A stretch of 43,079 bases of DNA from [Phormidium] sp. LEGE 05292 (lineage in GTDB: Bacteria; Cyanobacteriota; Cyanobacteriia; Cyanobacteriales; Aerosakkonemataceae): positions 1 through 43,079 of the forward strand of contig NZ_JADEWG010000048.1 of NCBI RefSeq assembly GCF_015207735.1, read 5' to 3'. Below are positions 22,565 through 32,256 of the stretch, piece after piece; position 1 is the first letter of the stretch; each line of letters opens with the position of its first letter. The notes beneath the pieces were generated by a model. The model did not search any database, was not told the DNA's origin, and saw nothing but the letters and a program-made list of their open reading frames with translations. The translations under genes were made by a program, and so were the position numbers.

Positions 22565-25456
22565 ATGGATATAGCTCGACCAACTCAATCATTAATTTAC
22601 ACAGACTGGACTTTAACCGAAAACCAGTTTGAGCCTGAACAGTTACATTCTAGAGAAACTGTTTTTACTATTGGCAATGGTTATTTGGGTACTAGGGGTA
22701 GTTTTGAAGAAGGCTATCCGCGTTCATCACCATCAACATTAATTCACGGTGTTTATGATGATGTTCCGATCGTCTATACTGAACTGGCTAATTGTCCTGA
22801 TTGGCTGCCATTTTTAGTAATTATAGATGGCGATCGCTTTCGCTTAGATCAAGGGCAAATCCTCAATTATCAAAGACAATTAGATTTACGTCGCGGTACC
22901 CTCGCTCGCCGAGTACGTTGGCGCAGTCCTAGTAACAAAACTGTTGACCTTTCTTGGGAACGTTTCGCTAGTTTAGCAGAGCAAAATGTTCTAGCATTGC
23001 GCTTTGAAATCACACCTTTAGACTCAGAAGTAACTGTAGAAATCCAGGCTAGCATCAACGGCTATCCGGAAAATCAAGGATACAATCATTGGGAATTAAT
23101 TAATCAAGGAAAAACTGACCAAGGAACTTGGTTAAACTCTCGTACTCGTGCTTCAAGAATTGATCTAGCCATAGCATTTAAAATGGCAATTTCGGGAATA
23201 GATGCTGCCTTACAAGTTACTAATGCACCAGGATATCCAACAATAAGCTCAACTTTTATCGCCACTCCCGGAACCAATGTCATAGTAGAAAAACTGATGA
23301 CAATTTTCACATCACGGGATACACAAACACCTGTAGAATCAGCACACAATAAACTCACTCAGTTACCTAACTACGTAACATTATTAAATGCCAATGAAGC
23401 AGCTTGGCGAGAAGTTTGGCATCAAAGCGATATTGTAATTGAAGGAGATACTAGAGCGCAATTAGCTGTACGTTACAACTTATTCCAACTACTAATTAGT
23501 GCGCCTAGTTATGATGATAAAGTGAGTATTCCTGCAAAAACTCTCTCCGGTTTTGGATATCGGGGTCATGTTTTTTGGGACACAGAAATCTTTATTTTGC
23601 CTTTCTTTACTTTTACCCAACCAAAGATTGCGCGTAACTTATTAACCTATCGTTATTACACATTAAATGGAGCCAGACGCAAAGCAGCACATTATGGATA
23701 TAAAGGAGCAATGTATGCTTGGGAAAGTGCTGATAGTGGAGATGAAGTAACGCCACGTTGGGCACTTCCTAATCAACCTTATGGTGAAGAAATTAGAATT
23801 TGGTGTCGGGATAGAGAAATTCACATTAGTGCTGATGTTGCTTATGCAGTTTGGTATTACTGGAAAGCGACAGGCGATGATGAATGGATGCGAGATTATG
23901 GAGCCGAAATTATTCTCGATACTGCCATTTTTTGGATGAGTAGAGTTGAGTGGAATACCAAAGAAGAGCGGTATGAAATTCGGGAAGTAATCGGTGCTGA
24001 TGAGTATCACGAGCACGTCAGCAATAATGTTTTTACTAATCGCATGGCGCAATGGCATTTAGAAAAAGCGTTGATAGTTTATGATTGGTTAAGTAGTAGT
24101 TTTCCCGATCGCTTTGCCGAATTGAAAGCTAAACTAAAACTAACTGCGGAAAGGCGATCGCGTTGGCAAGATATTGCTACTAATCTTTGGATTCTCTATG
24201 ACGATTCCAGCGCATTGATTGAACAATTTGAAGGATTCTTTAAGCTAGAAGATATTAATTTAGAAGATTACGAACCTCGAACTAAATCAATGCAAGCAAT
24301 TTTGAGTATTGAAGGAGCAAATAGGCGACAAGTCCTCAAGCAACCAGATGTTTTAATGCTGCTTTACTTGATGCGCCAATCAAAAGAAATTCCCTACACT
24401 CAAGAAACATTGCAGCAAAATTGGGATTACTACGCACCTCGCACAGATATAACTTACGGTTCATCTTTAGGGCCTGCAATTCACGCAATTTTAGCTTCAG
24501 ATTTAGGTAAAAATGAAGAAGCTTATGAGCGATTTATGCAGGCAGCTTTAGTAGATTTAGAAGATGTCCGAGGTAATGCTAATGATGGCATTCATGGCGC
24601 TAGTGCTGGAGGTATTTGGCAAGCTGTAGTTTTAGGTTTTGGTGGGGTTCAATTTGCAGAAAATGGCCCTGTAGCGCAGCCACAATTACCCCCTGGTTGG
24701 AACCGCTTAAAATTTAAAATACATTGGCAGGATAATTGGCATGAATTTGATTTAGTTTCTCCAAATAGTTCCTCTGTTGCTATGAATAAAATTCCCGATA
24801 TTCAAGGTGTAATTTTCGATTTAGATGGAGTTCTCACTGATACCGCAGAATTTCATTATCGTGCTTGGCAAAGATTAGCAGATGAAGAAGGATTGCCTTT
24901 TAATCGAGAAGCAAACGAAGCACTAAGAGGTATATCCCGGCGAGAATCTCTGTTATTAATTGCCGGAGATCAACCATTTTCGGAAGATAAATTACTGGAA
25001 ATGATGGAGCGCAAAAACGGTTATTATGTGGAATCAATTGAGAATATTTCTCCTGCCGATTTGTTGCCGGGAGCTTTAAATTTACTAGATGAATTGAAGC
25101 AAGCGGGGATTAAAATAGCTATTGGTTCAGCTAGTAAAAATGCTCGTCCAGTTGTGGAAAAATTAGGAATTGCTAATCGCATAGATGCGATCGCAGATGG
25201 CTACAGCGTCCAAAGTCCCAAACCTGCACCCGACCTGTTTTTACACGCCGCCAAACTAATCGGAATTCCCCCAGAAAATTGCCTAGTTGTCGAAGACGCA
25301 GCCGCAGGTATTGAAGCAGCTTTAGCAGCGGGAATGTATGCAGTAGGACTTGGCCCTTCTGAACGAGTAAAAGCTGCTCATGTAGTGCTTCCCAACTTAG
25401 CCGGAGTTAGTTGGACAGACCTGAAAACTAAACTTAATGGTGCAATTCCTGGTTAG
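22565..25456 (+). CDS. GH65 disaccharide phosphorylase fused to beta-phosphoglucomutase
   Basis: A 963-residue fusion of two enzymes. Residues 1-735 form a glycoside hydrolase family 65 phosphorylase (N-terminal beta-sandwich, then a helical barrel: GYRGHVFWDTEIFILPFF, and the general acid E480 in VIGADEYHEHVSNNVFTN). Such enzymes split an alpha-glucoside with phosphate to give beta-glucose-1-phosphate. Residues 740-963 are a HAD beta-phosphoglucomutase (D752/D754 in IFDLDGVLTDT, SASKNARPVVEKLG, PKPAPDLFLHAA, VVEDAAAGIEAA), which turns that product into glucose-6-phosphate. An internal ATG at residue 740 sits at the join. The substrate cannot be read from sequence: maltose, trehalose, kojibiose, nigerose and glucosylglycerol are all GH65 substrates. 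It is 259 bp downstream of susA on the same strand. Confidence 0.92.
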   Translation: MDIARPTQSLIYTDWTLTENQFEPEQLHSRETVFTIGNGYLGTRGSFEEGYPRSSPSTLIHGVYDDVPIVYTELANCPDWLPFLVIIDGDRFRLDQGQILNYQRQLDLRRGTLARRVRWRSPSNKTVDLSWERFASLAEQNVLALRFEITPLDSEVTVEIQASINGYPENQGYNHWELINQGKTDQGTWLNSRTRASRIDLAIAFKMAISGIDAALQVTNAPGYPTISSTFIATPGTNVIVEKLMTIFTSRDTQTPVESAHNKLTQLPNYVTLLNANEAAWREVWHQSDIVIEGDTRAQLAVRYNLFQLLISAPSYDDKVSIPAKTLSGFGYRGHVFWDTEIFILPFFTFTQPKIARNLLTYRYYTLNGARRKAAHYGYKGAMYAWESADSGDEVTPRWALPNQPYGEEIRIWCRDREIHISADVAYAVWYYWKATGDDEWMRDYGAEIILDTAIFWMSRVEWNTKEERYEIREVIGADEYHEHVSNNVFTNRMAQWHLEKALIVYDWLSSSFPDRFAELKAKLKLTAERRSRWQDIATNLWILYDDSSALIEQFEGFFKLEDINLEDYEPRTKSMQAILSIEGANRRQVLKQPDVLMLLYLMRQSKEIPYTQETLQQNWDYYAPRTDITYGSSLGPAIHAILASDLGKNEEAYERFMQAALVDLEDVRGNANDGIHGASAGGIWQAVVLGFGGVQFAENGPVAQPQLPPGWNRLKFKIHWQDNWHEFDLVSPNSSSVAMNKIPDIQGVIFDLDGVLTDTAEFHYRAWQRLADEEGLPFNREANEALRGISRRESLLLIAGDQPFSEDKLLEMMERKNGYYVESIENISPADLLPGALNLLDELKQAGIKIAIGSASKNARPVVEKLGIANRIDAIADGYSVQSPKPAPDLFLHAAKLIGIPPENCLVVEDAAAGIEAALAAGMYAVGLGPSERVKAAHVVLPNLAGVSWTDLKTKLNGAIPG

Positions 25457-25537
25457 GGGGAAGTAGAACCTCCTTAGTCTCGTTCCCAGGTTGAACCTGG
25501 GAACGAAAAACAGAGGCTCTGCTCAGGAGTGCAAGAT
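25457..25537. repeat. dispersed palindromic repeat, second copy
   Basis: Contains TCGTTCCCAGGTT/AACCTGGGAACGA and ends with GCAAGAT (25531-25537). It is the reverse complement of the family seen at 17741-17834, but the outer TCTTGC end on the left is missing. It begins directly at the GH65 stop codon, between two convergent genes, and could act as a terminator. Confidence 0.75.
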
Positions 25538-25589
25538 CTTTCTTTACTCTTGACTGTTTGTAAAAGATCGCTGAGGCGCAACAACATAC

Positions 25590-26360
25590 CTAGTAACTTG
25601 AGCTATCACTATGCAAAAGATCTAATAATGCCAAATCTACATAATTAGCTGTCACTGATGGAATATTTCCTGCTAAAAATTCGCATGGTAAATCCAACTC
25701 GCCTAAATGATTTACCACCAAACAAGCAGCACTAAAATCTTGATCTTTAGTATAATTATTAACAGTAACAATAGTTTTTAAACCTGCGCCAATAGACGCT
25801 TGTAAACCATGAAATGAATCTTCAAAAACTAAGCATTCATTAGCGGCTAATCCCATTTTATCTAATACATAATTATAGACATCTGGCGCTGGTTTTTTCG
25901 CTGGAACAATATCGCCAGCAGCAATAACTTCAAACCAATCAGGGTCGAGAGTTTGTTCTAACAAAGCTGTTGCATTTGGTAAAGCACTAGTGGTGGCAAT
26001 AGCTAAACGCAAACCTTGTTCTTTTGCTTCTTTAATTAATCGTTTTACTCCAGGTCGTAGAGGAATTGCCGCAGATGTTAGCAATTTTCGGTAATATTTT
26101 GTTTTCAGTTTGTGCAAACTTGCCAAAAATTCTGACCATTCAGATGGAGGCAGAAAATCTGGATGATGTTGCTCTAAATAATATTGAATCCTTTCTTTTC
26201 CGCCTGCAATAGTCAATAATTCACCATATAATGATTCCGACCAATGCCAATCAAAACCCTGTTCAGCAAAAGCTTGATTGAATGCAATTCGATGACCATC
26301 TCGTTCTGTATCAGCTAAAGTTCCATCTACATCAAAAATTAAAGCTTGTAATTTTGTCAT
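25590..26360 (-). CDS. HAD-IA hydrolase, CbbY-like sugar phosphatase
   Basis: Haloacid dehalogenase superfamily phosphatase of the CbbY/beta-phosphoglucomutase subgroup. CbbY in photosynthetic bacteria removes xylulose-1,5-bisphosphate, an inhibitor of Rubisco. Motif I is IFDVDGTLADTERDGHR (nucleophile and acid aspartates), motif II ATTSALPNATALL, and motifs III/IV PAKKPAPDVYNYVL with CLVFEDSFHGLQAS. The cap domain lies between. The preferred ATG (MTKLQALIF) is at 26358-26360; the frame extends 16 more codons to 26408 with no family similarity. It is convergent with the GH65-phosphoglucomutase gene. CbbY versus a generic sugar phosphatase is not settled. Confidence 0.85.
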   Translation of the reverse strand: MTKLQALIFDVDGTLADTERDGHRIAFNQAFAEQGFDWHWSESLYGELLTIAGGKERIQYYLEQHHPDFLPPSEWSEFLASLHKLKTKYYRKLLTSAAIPLRPGVKRLIKEAKEQGLRLAIATTSALPNATALLEQTLDPDWFEVIAAGDIVPAKKPAPDVYNYVLDKMGLAANECLVFEDSFHGLQASIGAGLKTIVTVNNYTKDQDFSAACLVVNHLGELDLPCEFLAGNIPSVTANYVDLALLDLLHSDSSSY

Positions 26361-26477
26361 GTTTGATTTTGGTTTAAATTTGGCTAAGTTTTGCGATCGC
26401 TCCAACATTTAAAAATTTACAAGGTTATGGTCATCAATGGCAAGTCGGCAACCTACTCTGGTTAATTTGCCAAAACT

Positions 26478-26867
26478 TTACTCATCTTCGTATTCAACCC
26501 AAGAATTAGCAGTTTCAGATACAGCTACTTTTAATTGCACATCTTCTGGCAATCTTTGCTTAGTTTGGTCATAAATAAACTTAGCGATCATTTCTGCCGT
26601 AGTTTCGTAACCTTCTGGCATTACTTCATTCAAAATCCCATGATCTAACCCGCCTTTCGTAATATCTTTTTTCGCCCAACGTAAAGTCCGAAAATCAGCT
26701 ACCATTACTGGATGAGGACAAAATTCTGATGAGTGAAGTTTCGACGATGTGGCTTCCATTCGCACTTTATAAGTATGTCCGTGCATCCGACCACAAGGGC
26801 CATCATAATCTTTGATATAATGGGCGCTATCAAACGTAAATTCTGTGACAAGTTTCCATTTTGGCAC
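26478..26867 (-). CDS. queD: 6-carboxy-5,6,7,8-tetrahydropterin synthase
   Basis: Second step of queuosine/7-deazaguanine synthesis: converts dihydroneopterin triphosphate to carboxy-tetrahydropterin. Zinc histidines are in FDSAHYI and MHGHTY (H16, H29, H31 in this numbering), the catalytic cysteine is C25 (GPCGRMHGH), and the closing site includes LDHGILNEV and the C-terminal VSETANSWVEYED. The frame runs to a TTG at 26891, but AAGGAG (26874-26879) is six bases before the GTG at 26865-26867, which I take as the start (about 129 residues). It is divergent from tenA. No other queuosine gene is adjacent and no preQ1 riboswitch is evident. Confidence 0.9.
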   Translation of the reverse strand: MPKWKLVTEFTFDSAHYIKDYDGPCGRMHGHTYKVRMEATSSKLHSSEFCPHPVMVADFRTLRWAKKDITKGGLDHGILNEVMPEGYETTAEMIAKFIYDQTKQRLPEDVQLKVAVSETANSWVEYEDE

Positions 26868-27009
26868 TTTGTTCTCCTTGTTTATAGCCAAACTTACACT
26901 AAAATTTTAAAGGGAAAAATTGCGATCGGGTACAAAAATATTAAAATCATTATCAAAACCTTATCTTTTTCTTTCGCGTCCTTTGCGTCCTTTGTGGTTA
27001 AAAAAAAAT

Positions 27010-27642
27010 ATGACTCTTTCTCAAGAATTATGGCAAGCCAATCAAGATTTAGCACAAGCCTGTTTAGTACATCCATTTGTGCAGGGAATTGCTACAGGTA
27101 CATTACCGAAAAATCGATTTGGTTATTATGTTGGACAGGATGCTTTTTTCTTAGAAGCTTTTGCAAGAGCTTATTGTATAGCCGCAGTACGATCGCCTAA
27201 TTTGGAGAGTTTCCTAGTTTTTCACAACTTAGCTGGTGGAGTTTTAGAAGAACTAAAATTACATCAGAATTATGCTACACAATGGGGAGTAAATTTGCAA
27301 AAAGTTTCTCCTTCTCCAGCTACTCGCCGTTATACAGATTTCCTATTAGCTACTGCTTGGAATAATGCCGCAGGTTTAACAGCGGTAGCAATGGCTCCTT
27401 GTATGCGATTGTATGCTTTTTTAGGGCAAGAATTAGCGAAAAATGGGATTCCTGAACATCAGTATGCTGACTGGATTCGCACTTATAGTTCCTCGGAATT
27501 TGTACCGTTAACAATATCACTAGAAACGTTAGTCGATCGCTATGTGGAAACTAAAGAAACAGCTGAACCAATCTATCATTATGCCATGTTGTGCGAATAT
27601 GAATTTTTTCAATCAGCATGGGAGTTTACGGAAGAAAATTAA
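27010..27642 (+). CDS. tenA: TenA/thiaminase II family protein
   Basis: A helical protein of the TenA family, which salvages thiamin pyrimidines by hydrolysing amino-HMP. Visible features are HPFVQGIATGTLPKNRFGYYVGQDAFFLEAFARAY, the likely nucleophile C131 in MAPCMRLYAFLG, and the closing CEYEFFQSAWE. The frame opens at 26920, but that extension encodes only a dispersed repeat (CTTTGCGTCCTTTGTGG); the ATG at 27010 matches family starts. No thiamin riboswitch is seen upstream. It ends 9 bp from the convergent cyclase gene. Confidence 0.88.
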   Translation: MTLSQELWQANQDLAQACLVHPFVQGIATGTLPKNRFGYYVGQDAFFLEAFARAYCIAAVRSPNLESFLVFHNLAGGVLEELKLHQNYATQWGVNLQKVSPSPATRRYTDFLLATAWNNAAGLTAVAMAPCMRLYAFLGQELAKNGIPEHQYADWIRTYSSSEFVPLTISLETLVDRYVETKETAEPIYHYAMLCEYEFFQSAWEFTEEN

Positions 27643-27651
27643 TTGATATGA

Positions 27652-30645
27652 TTAACCAAAACTTTTTAATATAATGCGATCGCGTCCCTGAGACTTAGCC
27701 TCATAAAGTCCCAAATCCGCCCTTCTAATTAATTCTTGATATGAAAATTCCAAGCAAGGTATAGTCACAGCTACACCTAGACTTAAAGTGACATATTTAC
27801 TAGTTTGAGATTCCTGATGAGAAATCTGCAATGCTGCTACATAAGTGCGGATTTTTTCTGCTACAGTTAATGCGCCTTCAGTGTTAGTATTAGGGAGAAT
27901 TACAGCAAATTCTTCGCCACCGTAACGTGCAACTAAATCAGCCGGACGTTGGACTGCACGTTGAATCGCATCAGCAACTTGCTGCAAGCATGAATCTCCG
28001 GCTAAATGCCCATAAGTATCATTATAAAGTTTGAAATAATCAATATCACATAAAATTAAAGCTATGGGATTTTGCTCTCTAATCATTCGTCGCCATTCCC
28101 TTTCTAAATATTCATTGAAGTGACGGCGATTTGCTACTTGAGTTAAGCCATCTAAACAAGCTAATCGCTTTAATTCAGCATTAGCTAATTCCATTTGTTC
28201 TACTAATAAAGCTTGTTGAATGGCAATACCTAATTGAGTAGCTAATTGTTGCAACAAACTGATTTCTGAAGGTTGCCAATCCCGCACGTCTCTACAGTGA
28301 TGAGCAATTAATAATCCCCAAAGATTTTCTCCAGCCATTAATGGCACTACTAATTTAGCTCTTACTGATAATTCGTATAGAAATTCTACTAAACAAGCTG
28401 GTATTTTTGCAGAATCGCGATCGCTCATCGCATAAAATCTGCCTTGGGAATAAAGCCGATGATATTCTAAGGGAAACACTTCTACAGGAAAAGTTCTGCC
28501 TAAAATTGTTTCACAATCAGGAACTACTGCTTCTGTCACTACACAGCCTGTTCCGTCAGCCCAAATACGATAAATTAGAACTCGATCGCTATTAATTAAT
28601 TCCCGAACTTCTCTCACCCCAGTATTTAAAATTTCTTCTAAGTTTAACGATTCATGAATTCTTTGGGTAATAGTTAATAATAGTTTTTCTCTTTCTATTT
28701 GCTGGCGTAAACTTAATTCCGCTTGGACGCGATCGGTAATATCTTCTGCCAAACAAGTGACACCTATATAGTCACCATTTTCGGCAATTAAAGGAGTGTT
28801 ATACCATTCACAAATAATAATTTTGCCATCTTTAGTAATATTTTTATTAGTGGAGCGATACCCTCCTGTTTGGTTGAGTAAGTTATGCCAAATTTCACCT
28901 ACCAAAGCTCGCTCATTTTCTGGTATAAGTCTCCAACCAGGATAGCCAATAATTTCATTTTTAGTATATCCAAAAATTTTTTCAGCAGCCGGATTCCATT
29001 CGACAATTGTAAAATTTAAGTTATATTCAATTACAGCTACAGGACTATTTTGTATATGTAGTGAAAATTTTTGTTCTGATTGTTCTAAAGCTTTTTCTGT
29101 TAGTTTTTGTTTGGTAACATCGCGAGTCACTGCTAATATAGTTTCAACTGCCCCTTGCTCGGAAAATTCCGGGACAATTCTAGCGTGATAGTACCTAATT
29201 CCTGTGGGAGTATTGTATTCAAATTCTATTTCAGATGCCTTGCCTTTAGCAAATACATACTCCATACATTTTTCCCAATAATTTACTAATTGCCTGGGCA
29301 TTCCTAATTCACGATTAGTTTTGCCTAGAAAAACTTTTGGAGCCATTCCTGTTACTTTTTCAACGGCAGTATTAGCGTATAGATGGCGTAATTGGCGATC
29401 GAATCTAGCAATAATATCCGGGACATTTTCTATTAATGTTTTTAATTCTTTTTGGTGTTCATGCAATGCAATTTCTACTATTTTGCTTTCTGTAACATCG
29501 CGGATAATTGCTATTACTTCATCTTTACCACTTGCCATCATTCTACATTCACGAAACCGCCAATTACCATGAATTAATATTTGATACTCCCAAGTTTGCA
29601 TCTCTTTTGTATTAAGAGTTTTTTCTATATTAATCATGAACTGTTGCCCTAATCGTGCTGGTAATATTGTGTAAATATTATTCCCAACTTTCATATCAGA
29701 TAACAGCGGCATTGAACTATTTTTCCCAGTTTGATGTTCTAAAAGTGTGCCATCTTTTTTCAGGCAAATTACTAAATCTGGAATCGCATCCAGCAAAGCT
29801 TTAATTTTTGCTTCCCTATACCTAAGTTCTTCTTCAATTTGTTTATTTTCACTAATGTCTGTCAAACTTCCTACATAACCTAAAATTTTACCTTCACTAT
29901 CCTTTTCTGCGACAATCTGCCCTAATACCCAAATAATTTTGCTGTCACTTCGCTGTAAACGAAACTCTAATTTAAAGGATGTTTTGTTACTTGTTACCAG
30001 GTTAAATTCTTGAAAAAATCGCTCTCTGTCATCAGAGTATATAGTTGTTATCCAGTCTTTTTCTAATGCTTCTTCTAAGGTAATTCCTGCTATTTCACAC
30101 CATTTTTGATTGGCGTATAAACAGTTTCCCTGTAAGTCAAGGCGAAATATTCCTACTGGCGAGGTTTTAGTCAGCGTGTAATAACGATACTCACTTTCTT
30201 GCAGGGATAATTCTGCTATTTTGCGATCGGTAATATCAAAAATTGCTCCGTCTAAATATTCAACGTCCCCTAAGTTAGCCAGAATTGCCTGTCCTTTTTC
30301 ATATACCCATTTAATACTGCCATTTGCATGAATAATTCTATACTCTAAAATATAAGGTTTTTTACAATTAATACTTTTGTAAATACTTTGCTCTATAATT
30401 TCCCGATCGATAGGATAAATAATACTAGCAAAACTTCTAATTTGATTATCTATAAAATCAAGCGCGGAGTAGCCAGCAATATCTGCGATCGCATCACTAA
30501 TAAATTCCATTGTCCAATAACTATCATATAGCCGCCGATAGATGGCCCCAGGTATATTATTAATCAGACTTTCTACTGACAATTTGCGTTCTTTCACTAC
30601 TGATTCTGCTATTTTTCGCTCATTGACTCTGTTTATAAAACTCAT
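27652..30645 (-). CDS. diguanylate cyclase with five PAS domains and a phytochrome-type GAF
   Basis: A 997-residue soluble signalling protein that makes cyclic di-GMP. Five PAS domains occupy about 20-650 (starts such as ESLINNIPGAIYRR, KTSPVGIFRLDLQG, IENVPDIIARFDRQ, IQNSPVAVIEYNLN), some with PAC tails. A GAF domain spans about 660-825 (DRVLIYRIWADGTG, VRAKLVVPL, LWGLLIAHHC). C751 in IPACLVEFL stands where cyanobacteriochromes bind bilin, but the usual next histidine is Leu. The GGDEF domain (about 830-995) has an intact active site GGEEF (909-913) and an inhibitory I-site RPAD (900-903) five residues ahead, so it should be active and product-inhibited. No membrane segment is present. Third in a minus-strand signalling set after the two kinases. 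Confidence 0.92.
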   Translation of the reverse strand: MSFINRVNERKIAESVVKERKLSVESLINNIPGAIYRRLYDSYWTMEFISDAIADIAGYSALDFIDNQIRSFASIIYPIDREIIEQSIYKSINCKKPYILEYRIIHANGSIKWVYEKGQAILANLGDVEYLDGAIFDITDRKIAELSLQESEYRYYTLTKTSPVGIFRLDLQGNCLYANQKWCEIAGITLEEALEKDWITTIYSDDRERFFQEFNLVTSNKTSFKLEFRLQRSDSKIIWVLGQIVAEKDSEGKILGYVGSLTDISENKQIEEELRYREAKIKALLDAIPDLVICLKKDGTLLEHQTGKNSSMPLLSDMKVGNNIYTILPARLGQQFMINIEKTLNTKEMQTWEYQILIHGNWRFRECRMMASGKDEVIAIIRDVTESKIVEIALHEHQKELKTLIENVPDIIARFDRQLRHLYANTAVEKVTGMAPKVFLGKTNRELGMPRQLVNYWEKCMEYVFAKGKASEIEFEYNTPTGIRYYHARIVPEFSEQGAVETILAVTRDVTKQKLTEKALEQSEQKFSLHIQNSPVAVIEYNLNFTIVEWNPAAEKIFGYTKNEIIGYPGWRLIPENERALVGEIWHNLLNQTGGYRSTNKNITKDGKIIICEWYNTPLIAENGDYIGVTCLAEDITDRVQAELSLRQQIEREKLLLTITQRIHESLNLEEILNTGVREVRELINSDRVLIYRIWADGTGCVVTEAVVPDCETILGRTFPVEVFPLEYHRLYSQGRFYAMSDRDSAKIPACLVEFLYELSVRAKLVVPLMAGENLWGLLIAHHCRDVRDWQPSEISLLQQLATQLGIAIQQALLVEQMELANAELKRLACLDGLTQVANRRHFNEYLEREWRRMIREQNPIALILCDIDYFKLYNDTYGHLAGDSCLQQVADAIQRAVQRPADLVARYGGEEFAVILPNTNTEGALTVAEKIRTYVAALQISHQESQTSKYVTLSLGVAVTIPCLEFSYQELIRRADLGLYEAKSQGRDRIILKSFG

Positions 30646-30855
30646 TTTTTAACCTCAAGAAATTACCTAAAATGAGCTAATAATTATAGGTAATTGAAAA
30701 TATTTATGCTTAAATTTTTTCATGTTAAATTTTGCAAAATTAAGTAACGGTTTTATTATCAGTATAAAACATTTTTTCATGTTTGTTGAATATTTAATGA
30801 TTTTTAATAACTGAAGTTTAGACTAATGCTCTCGGACTACCTGTATTTGATAACT

Positions 30856-32256
30856 TTAGACTAGAGGCAGGAGAATTTCAAACTCTCTGCCCATATTAGA
30901 AAATAGTTCTGAATTTAAATTATTTTCCCTGTCTGGTGTACGAATTAACAAATTTCCCCCATGTTTAGCAGTAATAATTTGGTAACTAACTGCTAAGCTA
31001 GTTTCCTTTTCTGCACGTTTCTTTACTGAAAAAGAATCTAAAATCTGCTTCAGCGCACTAGGCGATAAACTAGGGCCGTTATCTCCAATAATAATTGAAA
31101 TCCAACGCGATTCTAAAGATTCAGCATTAGATCCAGATTGAGGAGAAAAAACTGTTGTTTTAATTACAATATATGGTTTATGCGTAACAAATTTTTGTCT
31201 GTCGCCACGCAATTCTTTTGTAAACTCTTGATAAGCCGCTTGATTCAATAAATTATCTACAGCATTACTAAGAATATTCATAAATACCTGATTTAGTTGT
31301 CCTACAAAACAAGTTACTGGTGGTAAATCGCCGTATTCTTTAATAATTTCAATTTCACTTTTTAAGCGGCTTTTTAATAATAAAACTATACTATCTAACA
31401 TAGCGTGTAAATCAGCAGGTTTAGGATAAACCTCATCTATGTGACAAAAATTTTGTAAACTACTGACTAACTTTTTTAATCGTTCTGCACCACCTTTGAC
31501 ACTGTTAATCGCTCTGGGTAAGTCTTGTTGTAAAAAGTCAAATTCTATCTCTTCTTTTAATTCTGTGATTTCTTTTGGTGCTTCTGGTAAACACTTTTCA
31601 TAAGCGGAAATTAACTGCAAAAAGCTTTCGGTGTAAGTGGAAATATGGCTTAAGTTTCCCCAAATAAAACCTACAGGATCTAAAATTTCGTGGGCTACTC
31701 CATCCACCAAACGCCCTAAATTAGCCATTTTTTCACTTTGAATTAATTGCACCTGTGTCCTTTCGTAGCGTACTTGAGTTTCAATGCCTCGAATTTGCCA
31801 ATGAGCAATATTTAACTCATGAATATCTAATAATTGATGGTTCTGCGTTTCTGATTGGACGACGATCGGTTCTCCTAAAAGTTCCGACGATCGCCGCAGT
31901 GCCATTTGTGCTGCTACTAAAATTGGCGTAGTCTCAGGAAGAATTAAAACATCAGTGCGAGCGTAGTTGTAAAGAAATTGTAGTGTTTTTTTGAGAAACA
32001 AATCTTGTTTTTCAGATAAAATTATAGTTTCTAGCAGGCGCAACCGTGAAATCATACCGACAAACTTGCCTCGATCTAATAAGATAACTCCCGGCAATTT
32101 GTTATGTTTCTCGAAAAGTTCCACAACCTCAGCCGAAAGACAGTTGACATCGGCAGTAAATGAATATAGTGGTAATGCCCCCAAGGTGGAGTCTATAGAG
32201 AGATCCTGATTATCTGCTTCAGATAAATAAGGAAACGAAATAAATTCTTTTGACAC
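30856..32256 (-). CDS. degenerate histidine kinase with CBS-like N-terminus
   Basis: A 466-residue paralogue of the next gene upstream. The N-terminus (20-155) is CBS-like (GVILLDRGKFVGMISRLRLL). The phospho-acceptor H189 (GVAHEILDP) and N-box (QVFMNILSNAVDN, N331) are kept. The G1 box is damaged (DNGPSLS, 392-398), the F-box is lost (DSFSVKK), and the G2 box has lost its glycines (ETSLAVSYQI at 418-427 against GTGLGLAISHQI in the paralogue). It should not bind ATP normally. It may be phosphorylated in trans by its neighbour or act as a scaffold. The frame is intact over its whole length, so it is maintained rather than a simple pseudogene. Located 138 bp downstream of the intact paralogue. 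Confidence 0.85.
   Translation of the reverse strand: MSKEFISFPYLSEADNQDLSIDSTLGALPLYSFTADVNCLSAEVVELFEKHNKLPGVILLDRGKFVGMISRLRLLETIILSEKQDLFLKKTLQFLYNYARTDVLILPETTPILVAAQMALRRSSELLGEPIVVQSETQNHQLLDIHELNIAHWQIRGIETQVRYERTQVQLIQSEKMANLGRLVDGVAHEILDPVGFIWGNLSHISTYTESFLQLISAYEKCLPEAPKEITELKEEIEFDFLQQDLPRAINSVKGGAERLKKLVSSLQNFCHIDEVYPKPADLHAMLDSIVLLLKSRLKSEIEIIKEYGDLPPVTCFVGQLNQVFMNILSNAVDNLLNQAAYQEFTKELRGDRQKFVTHKPYIVIKTTVFSPQSGSNAESLESRWISIIIGDNGPSLSPSALKQILDSFSVKKRAEKETSLAVSYQIITAKHGGNLLIRTPDRENNLNSELFSNMGREFEILLPLV

Noticed and set aside
26920-27009. 30-codon extension of tenA
   Set aside because: It comes from a common cyanobacterial repeat (CTTTGCGTCC) and has no family similarity; homologues start at the ATG at 27010.
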